NCBI GenBank assembly: GCA_036012865.1
Contig: DASCQC010000004.1
Location: 1 to 64,000, forward strand
Origin: DASCQC01 sp036012865
GTDB taxonomy: Bacteria; Pseudomonadota; Gammaproteobacteria; Comchoanobacterales; Comchoanobacteraceae
Direction: 5' to 3'
DNA: 64,000 bases
Below are positions 1 through 7,335 of this stretch, in pieces. Every line of letters begins with the position of its first letter. Within the stretch, counting starts at the first letter, position 1. The notes under the pieces were generated by a model, which saw only the letters and a list, made by a program, of their open reading frames with translations, made no database searches and was not told the origin of the DNA. The position numbers were made by a program, and so were the translations under genes.

Positions 1-417
<417 letters not shown>

Positions 418-475
418 TGTAACCCTAAATATCCAATTCCAGCATGACCAATTGTTTTTGACAGCACAGAGTAAC

Positions 476-592
476 GTCTGGCGGCCATAGTGAGTGGGAA
501 CCACCTGATACCATCCCGAACTCAGAAGTGAAACCGCTTAACGCCGATGATAGTGTGGTCTTTTCCATGCAAAAGTAGGTCACCGTCAGACA
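476..592 (+). rRNA. 5S ribosomal RNA
   Basis: A sequence of about 117 bases matches the 5S pattern: terminal helix strands GTCTGGCGG and CCGTCAGAC, and the conserved internal segments CCGAACTCAGAAGTGAAAC and GCCGATGATAGTGTGG. It follows the 23S gene after a spacer of about 60 bases, the usual 23S-5S order of an rRNA operon, and is followed at once by a terminator. Confidence 0.96.
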
Positions 593-601
593 TTTTTTTT
601 C

Positions 602-629
602 AAGGACTGCTACGCGGTCCTTTTTTTTT
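602..629 (+). terminator. rRNA operon terminator
   Basis: Inverted repeat AAGGACTGC / GCGGTCCTT around a three-base loop (one G-T pair), followed by nine T. It lies 10 bases after the 5S gene and has the shape of a Rho-independent terminator for the rRNA operon. Confidence 0.9.
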
Positions 630-763
630 GCCTACAGTTTTATATTTTCTATAAAATAGCTATAATAATAGGCCAATGGTTGAATTTTTTAGATGAACCT
701 GTCTTTAGTTGTTGATAAATAGTATTTGTTGGTTTAATACGTACAAAATATTAGAGAGTTATA

Positions 764-1054
764 ATGTCAAAAAAACAACAACTTGAACAACTACTGAACC
801 GTGCTAAGTTTGCGACTACGTTAAAAAGTCCTCTTAAAGCTCGAAAGCTGTATAATCTTTGTCTAGCTGATGATGAAATTAACAATGATCAAAAAGCTCT
901 TGCTTATAATAACCTAGCTATGTTGTTTATGAAAAATCCTTTAAAGGATTTAACAAAATCAGAATTTTACTTATTGAAAACCCTTGAACTTAAAGAATCA
1001 GTTTCTAATGATCGCCTTTCGTATGCCCCCAAAAAAGATTACTGCAAAAGATAA
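764..1054 (+). CDS. TPR-like short protein, possibly the detached N-terminus of SET protein 1
   Basis: A 96-residue ORF with a plausible ribosome site (GAGAG, 5 bases before ATG). Residues 20-75 look like one or two tetratricopeptide-type helix pairs (A..A..LY..CL, then ALAYNNLAMLF and LLKTLELKE). It ends 31 bases inside the next gene. Its last residues, YAPKKDYCKR, sit on the same DNA as the start of SET protein 1 (MPPKKITAK). Reading through the C5A6 run near 1026-1036 with one base fewer would join the two as ...YAPKKITAK.... It is either a small separate gene or the N-terminal part of a TPR-SET protein cut off by a one-base insertion. No function can be assigned beyond a protein-interaction repeat. 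Confidence 0.5.
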   Translation: MSKKQQLEQLLNRAKFATTLKSPLKARKLYNLCLADDEINNDQKALAYNNLAMLFMKNPLKDLTKSEFYLLKTLELKESVSNDRLSYAPKKDYCKR

Positions 1055-2549
1055 TGATCATGCTCAAGAAGAACCTATTCCTAAACTTACATTTAAGGGA
1101 AAAAAAGTTACTCCAGATGATTTTGGGAGCTTGTTTGGAAGAAAATATTATAGTTTAGATGAAGATAGTCGAGGTTTCGATAGAGGGTATACTCCAGAGA
1201 AACTGGTCATGATCAAAGAAAATAACAAAGGATTTGGCTTATATGCAGCTGAAAAATTCAATGCTGGAGAAGAGATTCGCCCCTACTTAGGAGAGATTAT
1301 AGGTCTAGATATATTAACTCAAGGGGCTGAAAGAAATAGGGATGTATTCTATCCTTTTGATGCAAGCAGCATTGCTAATGAATCGGTATTGATCAATCAT
1401 GGAGTACCCAATATAGCTCCTGTTGTAGAGTATACTAAGGATGGACAGGTTAGTCGGGTAGTTTTTGTAGCTCTGCGAGACATTAAGTATGGCGAAGAGT
1501 TTTTGTTTAACTATGGTTCAGCTTATGCATTTAAAACATTAGAGGTTGTTGATTTAGATGCTCTCAGTAAGCAATTAGTGCTCACGCATAAGCATATTCG
1601 ATTTAAAGGGTTTTTGGAGACAATTAAGAAGGATTTAGCTGTTTGCAGTTCTGGAAAGATGATGCCCCCTGAGGCTATGGAGGGCATGAACGCTTCAATG
1701 GAGATGATGGTCACACCTAAAGAATTAAAAGAAGATCCACAACTCTTATTAGATTTACGATATTTCAACATATTAGGCTATGCTTTTCTTCGTCCATTAG
1801 TGTTAATTCGATTAAAGCAGAAGAATGTATTAGGGCATATCGACCTAAAGTTTCTTTGGGACTATTTTTGTTCTTCTGATGCATACCGAAAATTAAGAGG
1901 AGAATCTTATCATTGGATAAATATTACCCTCGCACATTCTTTGATGCAAATTAATGATACATATTATAAAATTTTTGATGAGGTTATAAAAAAACATCTA
2001 GATCTTTCACAATCACCGCAACTTACTTATGATGAGTTTCTAAATATAAAGTATAAATTTTATGCATTACTATTAGATGCATCAGTAACATATGGACAAG
2101 TAGATTCTTTAGCTGCTGATTTAATTTCATGTATTCTTCATGGAAAGAAGTTTATTGTGTCCCAGGACTATTCTACATATTTTAAAACTATTCGTCCTTA
2201 TAGGAATAGATTTAAGTTACTGGATAAAGTTAGTCAACAGTTACCTTTGTTTGCAGAGGATTTGTCTAAACAGGGCATTAATGTTAAACAATTCTTGGTT
2301 GACGGGATTAACATGATTTTGCCGAAAGACATCATGAATCGTTTACGTGCTATGATTAATGAGGGTAAACTTAAAAATCTATATAGACTTGCTCCAGAAG
2401 ATCATGAATATTACGCTTTAGTCTCAGTAAGGTTGAAAAATAAAGTGATTGAACAGGTAAGCGGTTTGGCAAAAGAGAATGATGTCATGGTGGAGATAAA
2501 ACCAGCTAAGAAATCAGAGTCGTCTTTGGTATATTTTGCCAAACGTTAA
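1023..2549 (+). CDS. SET-domain protein 1 (putative protein lysine methyltransferase)
   Basis: 508 residues from the ATG at 1023, chosen because the protein then starts like SET protein 2 (short Lys-rich N-terminus before LTF). SET motifs appear in order: NKGFGLYAAE (about 68-77, SAM-binding GxG strand), INHGVPN (124-130, the NHxxxPN-type SAM/active-site motif) and EEFLFNYGSAY (158-168, with the family Tyr). Such enzymes transfer methyl from SAM to lysine; in intracellular bacteria they are often secreted and act on host chromatin, but that role here is inference. After the SET domain come about 330 residues with no recognised domain but shared with SET protein 2 (RP.VL..LK, LWDY). Codons 202-226 carry a 75-bp repeat also found in SET protein 2. 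No good ribosome site precedes 1023, which fits the frameshift scenario with the upstream TPR-like ORF. Confidence 0.85.
   Translation: MPPKKITAKDNDHAQEEPIPKLTFKGKKVTPDDFGSLFGRKYYSLDEDSRGFDRGYTPEKLVMIKENNKGFGLYAAEKFNAGEEIRPYLGEIIGLDILTQGAERNRDVFYPFDASSIANESVLINHGVPNIAPVVEYTKDGQVSRVVFVALRDIKYGEEFLFNYGSAYAFKTLEVVDLDALSKQLVLTHKHIRFKGFLETIKKDLAVCSSGKMMPPEAMEGMNASMEMMVTPKELKEDPQLLLDLRYFNILGYAFLRPLVLIRLKQKNVLGHIDLKFLWDYFCSSDAYRKLRGESYHWINITLAHSLMQINDTYYKIFDEVIKKHLDLSQSPQLTYDEFLNIKYKFYALLLDASVTYGQVDSLAADLISCILHGKKFIVSQDYSTYFKTIRPYRNRFKLLDKVSQQLPLFAEDLSKQGINVKQFLVDGINMILPKDIMNRLRAMINEGKLKNLYRLAPEDHEYYALVSVRLKNKVIEQVSGLAKENDVMVEIKPAKKSESSLVYFAKR
1625..1699 (+). repeat. 75-bp coding repeat, copy 1
   Basis: This stretch is identical at 68 of 75 positions, without gaps, to 3302-3376. 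In the SET1 frame it encodes KDLAVCSSGKMMPPEAMEG plus a few residues and lies after the SET domain. It contains an imperfect inverted repeat (ATGCCCC ... GGGCAT). The surrounding genes are far less alike, so the repeat is not simply part of the gene duplication. Confidence 0.8.
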
Positions 2550-2616
2550 ATTTGAATTGCTTTTTTTTCAGGAGGCACTACGATTGAACTAACAATGTTC
2601 AATAAAAGGTGAAAAT

Positions 2617-3084
2617 ATGATATTACATAGCGTATCTGGTGAAAGTTTGTATAGGAAAACTATTGTAGCTAATGATTCTTCCGTTGATGTCCCACAGTTT
2701 TTTAGCTATTTAGATAATGAATTTAGCTCTATAGCTACCACAACAACTCATAACAATCAATGGCGCTTGCAAGTGGGTGGCCTGACTCTTTTCTTGGAAC
2801 AGCATGCCATGGCTAAAGAAAAAGAAACTATTATTGAATTTAAGGGTGTTTGGAAGCAACAAAATGTTTTATTTCACCGCTGTTTACTTTTTATCGTGGT
2901 TGTTGGAATTTTATATTCATTGGCTTCTTTTTATACCTCTTGGCAGTTTAAATTTTTCGTATTGATGAGCTTGATATCACTGGGTGAGGGTATTGGCTTT
3001 GTGTTTATGAAAATGAGAGAAAATACAATGAATGCTTATCTTGATCGATCGATTGAAAACTATTTCTCACATTATGTTCAATGA
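2617..3084 (+). CDS. Hypothetical membrane protein, two predicted TM segments
   Basis: 155 residues preceded by AAAAGGTGAAAAT, a fair ribosome site. The first 85 residues are soluble and without a known motif. Residues about 89-109 and 114-134 are hydrophobic (CLLFIVVVGILYSLASFY; FFVLMSLISLGEGIGFVF) and would span the membrane as a hairpin, with both tails on the same side. It sits between the two SET genes on the same strand. I do not recognise a family. Confidence 0.65.
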   Translation: MILHSVSGESLYRKTIVANDSSVDVPQFFSYLDNEFSSIATTTTHNNQWRLQVGGLTLFLEQHAMAKEKETIIEFKGVWKQQNVLFHRCLLFIVVVGILYSLASFYTSWQFKFFVLMSLISLGEGIGFVFMKMRENTMNAYLDRSIENYFSHYVQ

Positions 3085-3260
3085 CATCAATGAATGATGA
3101 TTATGTTACCCCTATTGACTACACTTATATGAAAGGTAAACCTTTCTCTATATAACAAGGGTGCTCTTGCAGTATTTGTTTTATATTGTTGATTATATTG
3201 ACTATATTTGTTTTATTTGTTATCATTAGTTGTTGTTTAAAATATTAGGAGTCAACACTC

Positions 3261-3500
3261 ATGCAAAAAAAACAAACGATAAAGAGTCATAAGAACACAC
3301 CTAAGAAGGAGTCAGCTGTTTGCAATTCTCGAAAGATGATGCCTCCTGAGGCTATGGCGGGCATGGACGCTTCAATAATAAAAAACCTGACTTTTGAAGA
3401 TAAGGAATGTAGTCCAGAGCTATTTAAAAAAAAACAGGTAGATCTTATTATTCAAGTCATTCTAAAACACTTAAAGAGTTTCCCGGAGAAACTACACTGA
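3261..3500 (+). CDS. SET-domain protein 2, N-terminal piece upstream of a frameshift
   Basis: 79 codons with an AGGAG site 11 bases before the ATG. Residues 1-55 are the natural start of SET protein 2: a Lys-rich leader, the 75-bp repeat segment (KESAVCNSRKMMPPEAM...) and NLTFEDKECSPELF, which matches KLTFKGKKVTPDDF of SET protein 1. After the A9 run at 3426-3434 this frame loses the similarity. The -1 frame continues it as KTGRSYYSS..., matching FGRKYYSLD of SET protein 1. One more A, or polymerase slippage on the run, would restore a single ORF from 3261 to 4807. Confidence 0.6.
   Translation: MQKKQTIKSHKNTPKKESAVCNSRKMMPPEAMAGMDASIIKNLTFEDKECSPELFKKKQVDLIIQVILKHLKSFPEKLH
3302..3376 (+). 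repeat. 75-bp coding repeat, copy 2
   Basis: Second copy of the repeat seen at 1625-1699, with 68 of 75 bases identical and no gaps. Here it is in frame in the N-terminal leader of SET protein 2, before the SET domain, whereas copy 1 lies behind the SET domain of SET protein 1. The two insertion places are not equivalent in the two paralogues. Confidence 0.8.
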
Positions 3501-3622
3501 AATCGCTAAATATATTTAAGAAGGATTCGAACAATTTAGGTGTTCAAGCCAATGAGAAGATAAAAGCAGGTGAGGTTATCTGCTATTATGTCGGCAATAA
3601 AGTTAGAGACAAGCCGGCAGAT

Positions 3623-4807
3623 ATGTCGAACACATTTACTACTTTAGATGGTTATTATGATGCTACAGAAATAGCTAATGTTGCAGCTTTGATCAATCAT
3701 GGTGTGCCCAATGCTGTAGTAGGTTATGATATAGAAAAACATAAGCCGATTTTGACTTGCTTGACGGATATAGAAGCAGGAACTGAAATCACTTGGAATT
3801 ATGGTCCTGGTTATGTTATGAATGTTCTAGAGTTTTTTGAGTATGATCTTTTAAAAGATAAATGTGATGAACTATATGAGACGCTGATAACAGATAGTCC
3901 ACTAAAGGGATTTTTATATCAACCAGAAAGACTGGGTCAACAGACTAAATCTCAGAAAAAAGCATCTACGGGTATGTCTGCTCAGATAAGTTTGATTTTA
4001 CCAGTTAGCGTAAATGCATCATTATTACTTTATGTTTTTACACGCCCTATGGTCTTATTGCAACTTAAGGCTCAAGGTTACCCACACAATAAACTTAAAA
4101 CTCTATGGGATTATATGATGAAATCCGATGAAGTTGTTGGTTATGTGGAAAATCTTTTGTGGGTTCCAATGATGATTTCTATGAATATGATGCAAGTTGA
4201 TGATAAAGGTTTTTTTAGTTTAATTGTCAATAAGTTAAAGGATGCATCCAGGGACGCTTTTGAAGAAGTAAAATGGACTGCAGTAGTCAATATTTATTTA
4301 TCTAATGGCAAACGTGGTTTGCCGGAATCAGATTTCTTCTTAAGTGCAAAATTAATGGCTGAAAGTGTTCTTAGACCTCGGGATGATGGTTCTTTAGATG
4401 TTTTGAATGAAGGTTCCTATGGAGATTTCTTTTATTTTTTAGAACCCAAGGATCAAGCGTTATTATTTAAATCTCTAGAAACCAGTTGTCCACTATTATT
4501 GAACTCAATGGTAAAGCAATCAATTAAGCCTAAACATGTAGATTCAATGATTATCAACAAAATAAAATATTATTTACCTGAAAATTTGTTTGATTCACTT
4601 TGCACTATGATTGACAATAAAACAATACCTTCATTTTATAAGTTACTAAAAAAACCAGTTTCTGGACATAACTTTAGGTTGGCAGTTAGTGTGAATCAAC
4701 AACAAAAGGAGAGTATATTATCCAAGAGTCAGTCAGTCTTTTTTAAGGAAGTTGAGGATAAAAAAACAGGTCAATCAACAGGAAAATTTAAAGTGTATTT
4801 TAGTTAA
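3623..4807 (+). CDS. SET-domain protein 2, main part (frameshifted paralogue of SET protein 1)
   Basis: This 394-codon ORF starts inside the SET domain, with ALINHGVPN (about residues 22-30) and EITWNYGPGY (56-65), and continues with the C-terminal region shared with SET protein 1 (TRPMVLLQLK, LWDYMM, NMMQVDD). The missing N-terminal half of the SET domain is found directly upstream in the same frame, without ATG, back to the A9 run at 3426. It reads NNLGVQANEKIKAGEVICYY, the counterpart of KGFGLYAAEKFNAGEEIRPY. The SAM-binding GxG is degenerate there (NNLG). The gene therefore starts at 3261 and is broken, or is read through by slippage. A weakened GxG also fits loss of activity. Confidence 0.75.
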   Translation: MSNTFTTLDGYYDATEIANVAALINHGVPNAVVGYDIEKHKPILTCLTDIEAGTEITWNYGPGYVMNVLEFFEYDLLKDKCDELYETLITDSPLKGFLYQPERLGQQTKSQKKASTGMSAQISLILPVSVNASLLLYVFTRPMVLLQLKAQGYPHNKLKTLWDYMMKSDEVVGYVENLLWVPMMISMNMMQVDDKGFFSLIVNKLKDASRDAFEEVKWTAVVNIYLSNGKRGLPESDFFLSAKLMAESVLRPRDDGSLDVLNEGSYGDFFYFLEPKDQALLFKSLETSCPLLLNSMVKQSIKPKHVDSMIINKIKYYLPENLFDSLCTMIDNKTIPSFYKLLKKPVSGHNFRLAVSVNQQQKESILSKSQSVFFKEVEDKKTGQSTGKFKVYFS

Positions 4808-5198
4808 TCAATGGTTTATTTCTTTGTGAGCTAGTATGCCCTTATCTGTAGAGATTTGTTAATATTAAATGTGGTTATGTTATTTCCCTAATGATTTATT
4901 GTTGTTTTTTTCAATTCTTTTATTGAAGGGCTGGTTTTAGCTGGGTCAGGAGAAGAGAACCTTCCTGCTCGAGTGGCTTGCCTGGGTTTATTCTTGGGGT
5001 GTTGTTACTCTCTATTCTTGAGTCTTATAGGTCATGGTTATACAAGAGAGGCTTTATTCACAACTGCTGAATACACGTGTTTTCAATTGATCTTAATATG
5101 TTTTGAATGAAGTCATGGGTCTGTTCTTTTTCATGGGTTAGCTTTTTCAGAACCTCTATGCTGAGGGAAAACGGTGTTGCCATTGTATGTTTATTTTC
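4808..5198. other. Gene-free stretch with a short orphan open frame
   Basis: No gene is assigned in these 390 bases. One plus-strand frame is open from about 4895 to 5108 without a good start codon. It would encode a hydrophobic piece (RVACLGLFLGCCYSLFLSL near 4971-5027) that could be the relic of a membrane protein. No tRNA or clear terminator is seen. Confidence 0.4.
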
Positions 5199-6110
5199 TC
5201 AACGTTTTGATTTTTCTGGTTTATGTGGTATGTTTGGTTTTACGATCTTTGTGTTGGCGGCATCAGGTGGTAGGGCTCCGTCTGGGCTTTCGGAAGATAT
5301 GAATGTGCTTGAAGTTGACGGTCTACTTTTGAGAGAAGTAACGCTAGAAGTTTCTTTGCGCGAAAATGGTTTAGATAAATAATGCGATCCTAGAGTGACT
5401 GGCAGCATGATAGTTTTAAACACTAAGTCAACGTAGGGAAAGCTATTATCTTTAAAGTAGCCTTTGGTATACCCTTGCTTATAGAGACGATGAACTTTAA
5501 TCCATGATTTGGGTAGTGGGTATCCCTTAGGACTCAATTTTTGCAAGGCTGCTAGAGATGAAAGAGACAAAGATAAACTGACTCTTTCTGATACTTCCCC
5601 CACAGATTTCATGGATAATACTATGGGGAGCAACACAGCTTTAAAGACTAAACCATCATAAGGAAATCGGTTGTGTTTGAAATAGCGACTGGAATAACCT
5701 TCTTTGTACAATAAATAAACTTGAGCTTGTGCTAAGGTGAAAGGCCAATTGCTTAATCTTTTTTCTAGGGCATTGATGTGACTGTTAGATTTATTTAGAA
5801 CTTGCATGCGATGAAGGTTCCAACTATTGTATGAGCCTGAATTAAGATCATCGCTTTTTAAGTAGTTTGTTTCTTCTTGGCTTAGAGGTGTGTCAGGAAG
5901 TTCGACTATTTTTTCAACGAGTTTATTGTAGGCTTGATTGATTGTGTCTTCTTTAAGGTAGCCTAGCTGTTTGAGCACAAGAATAGTGTAGATGTCATAG
6001 CTTTTATTGTCTATCTCTAATTGATAGTCAGCATGGTATCGGTGGGTTCTTAAGAATTCCCATATTTTTTTGTCCATTTTGCTTGTATCTAAGTTATCTT
6101 CGTTCATCAT
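5199..6110 (-). CDS. Hypothetical protein with two internal repeats
   Basis: 303 residues. The start is supported by AGGAG seven bases before the ATG. Two similar units of about 35 residues occur at about 131-165 (VYLLYKEGYSSRYFKHNRFP, YDGLVFKAVLLP) and 207-241 (VHRLYKQGYTKGYFKDNSFP, YVDLVFKTIMLP). The last 60 residues are Ser/Thr/Pro/Lys-rich and probably disordered. No signal peptide or convincing membrane segment is seen. It faces the SET block convergently. I recognise no family; repeats of this kind suggest a binding surface, but that is inference. Confidence 0.7.
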   Translation of the reverse strand: MMNEDNLDTSKMDKKIWEFLRTHRYHADYQLEIDNKSYDIYTILVLKQLGYLKEDTINQAYNKLVEKIVELPDTPLSQEETNYLKSDDLNSGSYNSWNLHRMQVLNKSNSHINALEKRLSNWPFTLAQAQVYLLYKEGYSSRYFKHNRFPYDGLVFKAVLLPIVLSMKSVGEVSERVSLSLSLSSLAALQKLSPKGYPLPKSWIKVHRLYKQGYTKGYFKDNSFPYVDLVFKTIMLPVTLGSHYLSKPFSRKETSSVTSLKSRPSTSSTFISSESPDGALPPDAANTKIVKPNIPHKPEKSKR

Positions 6111-6262
6111 TGCTTGCTCCTTTATAATAACCTCATGTTGTTATGGTAATTATAGGCGATAAATATAAATTTTTCTGAAATATAGGGTCGGTAGATGATA
6201 ATTATGTTCGGATGAACATTTTTCTAGTTGAATTCGGGGCGGTTTTTATTATGGGAGGATGA

Positions 6263-7018
6263 TTATTTATGGGGCTGTTGATGATTTTCCCATAATTTTG
6301 CTTCTTTCATAAAACTATAATAGGCACACATGAAGGCTAAAATAAACCCGCGAGTACCAAATAAAAATGAACGTTGCAGAAAGTATTTTTTGATAAAAGA
6401 TAGTGGAAAAACAAACACTAATTTTAGGGTGGATGAGTGCTTGCGTTGAAGAAATTTTTCATGGGCTCGTAATGTGCTGTAGTTATCTATTTCATTTTGA
6501 AATTCTTTAATAGTTTCTTTCGAATGGTGTAAAATAAGGTTGTGAAGTTTGCTGATTTTTCCAGAGATCAGAAGGCTTTCATGAACAAGGTTGTGGGTGT
6601 TGTACTTGGCTTGGTTGCGTTTGAAAAGTCGAGTATGATAGTCGAGATGAATGCCTGTTGGGGGCATTTTTCTGAGAAACTCATTGCGGTTGGGGAGCTG
6701 ATAGGCGACAGCAGTAACATCCTTGGAAAGGGTCTGTTTGATCTCGGCTTGTAATTCAGCAGAGATGCGTTCGTCAGCATCAATATTCAAACACCAGCTG
6801 TAGCGACATTGATTGAGTGCCAACTGTTTTTGTTTAGCATAGCCCAACCAGGGTTGGTGGATAACAGTGGCCCCGAAGTCTTGGCAAATGTTAACGGTGT
6901 TGTCTTGGCTGCCACTATCAACAATGATGATCTCATCGCAAAACTCTATGGATTGTAAGGCTGCAAGTACTTTATTTTCTTCATTATAGACGATCATAAA
7001 CGCACTGATTTTTTGCAT
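6263..7018 (-). CDS. Glycosyltransferase family 2 (WaaE/KdtX-like, LPS core)
   Basis: 251 residues from the ATG at 7018; a GTG at 7042 in the same frame is possible. GT-A fold motifs are clear: SAFMIVYNEENKV near the N-terminus, IIIVDSGSQDNT (nucleotide binding), and LNIDADERIS with the DxD-type metal site. The segment LRKMPPTGIHLDYHTRLFKR and VHESLL are typical of the WaaE/KdtX-like glucosyltransferases that decorate the inner core of lipopolysaccharide. The C-terminus holds hydrophobic helices (LVFVFPLSFI..., GFILAFMCAYYSF) for inner-membrane attachment on the cytoplasmic face. The sugar transferred cannot be read from the sequence. It stands alone and is divergent from deaD. Confidence 0.85.
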   Translation of the reverse strand: MQKISAFMIVYNEENKVLAALQSIEFCDEIIIVDSGSQDNTVNICQDFGATVIHQPWLGYAKQKQLALNQCRYSWCLNIDADERISAELQAEIKQTLSKDVTAVAYQLPNRNEFLRKMPPTGIHLDYHTRLFKRNQAKYNTHNLVHESLLISGKISKLHNLILHHSKETIKEFQNEIDNYSTLRAHEKFLQRKHSSTLKLVFVFPLSFIKKYFLQRSFLFGTRGFILAFMCAYYSFMKEAKLWENHQQPHK

Positions 7019-7335
7019 GAGTCTTATTCCGATTGAGTTCACTCATCATAAACTATTTGTTCACACATTGTCATCTCTTACCTCCGTGCAATATTAGGAG
7101 GATACAGTGTTGTACTCATATCAAGTTTCATCAAATTTTGATACATCATCAATGAAGTAGGCGAAAGATGAGTTATTTTATATCCCTTGGTTAATTGAGT
7201 CCTGGTTTATTTTCTTTGTGAGAGACTATTTTTAGTTTTTTTTTAAATATCAGTGTATTAATAAGTAAAATCTTTAGGTTTTTTCAGGGGTATGTGCTAG
7301 TATATAGTCCTTTAAATGCTTAGTCTATGGAATAA

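Noticed and set aside
5250..5310. Possible third copy of the 75-bp repeat (minus strand SSESPDGALPPDAANT, compare SSGKMMPPEAMEGMNA)
   Set aside because: Only a short piece (PP(E/D)A) is shared; at DNA level the match is too patchy to claim homology.
5107..5382. A 91-codon plus-strand open frame
   Set aside because: It lies mostly antisense to the 3' end of the better supported 303-residue gene, has no ribosome site and shows no protein-like pattern.
4811..7226. Short repeat TGGTTTATTT(T)CTTTGTGAG at about 4814 and 7203
   Set aside because: Twenty AT-rich bases could be shared by chance and have no extended similarity or shared position relative to genes.
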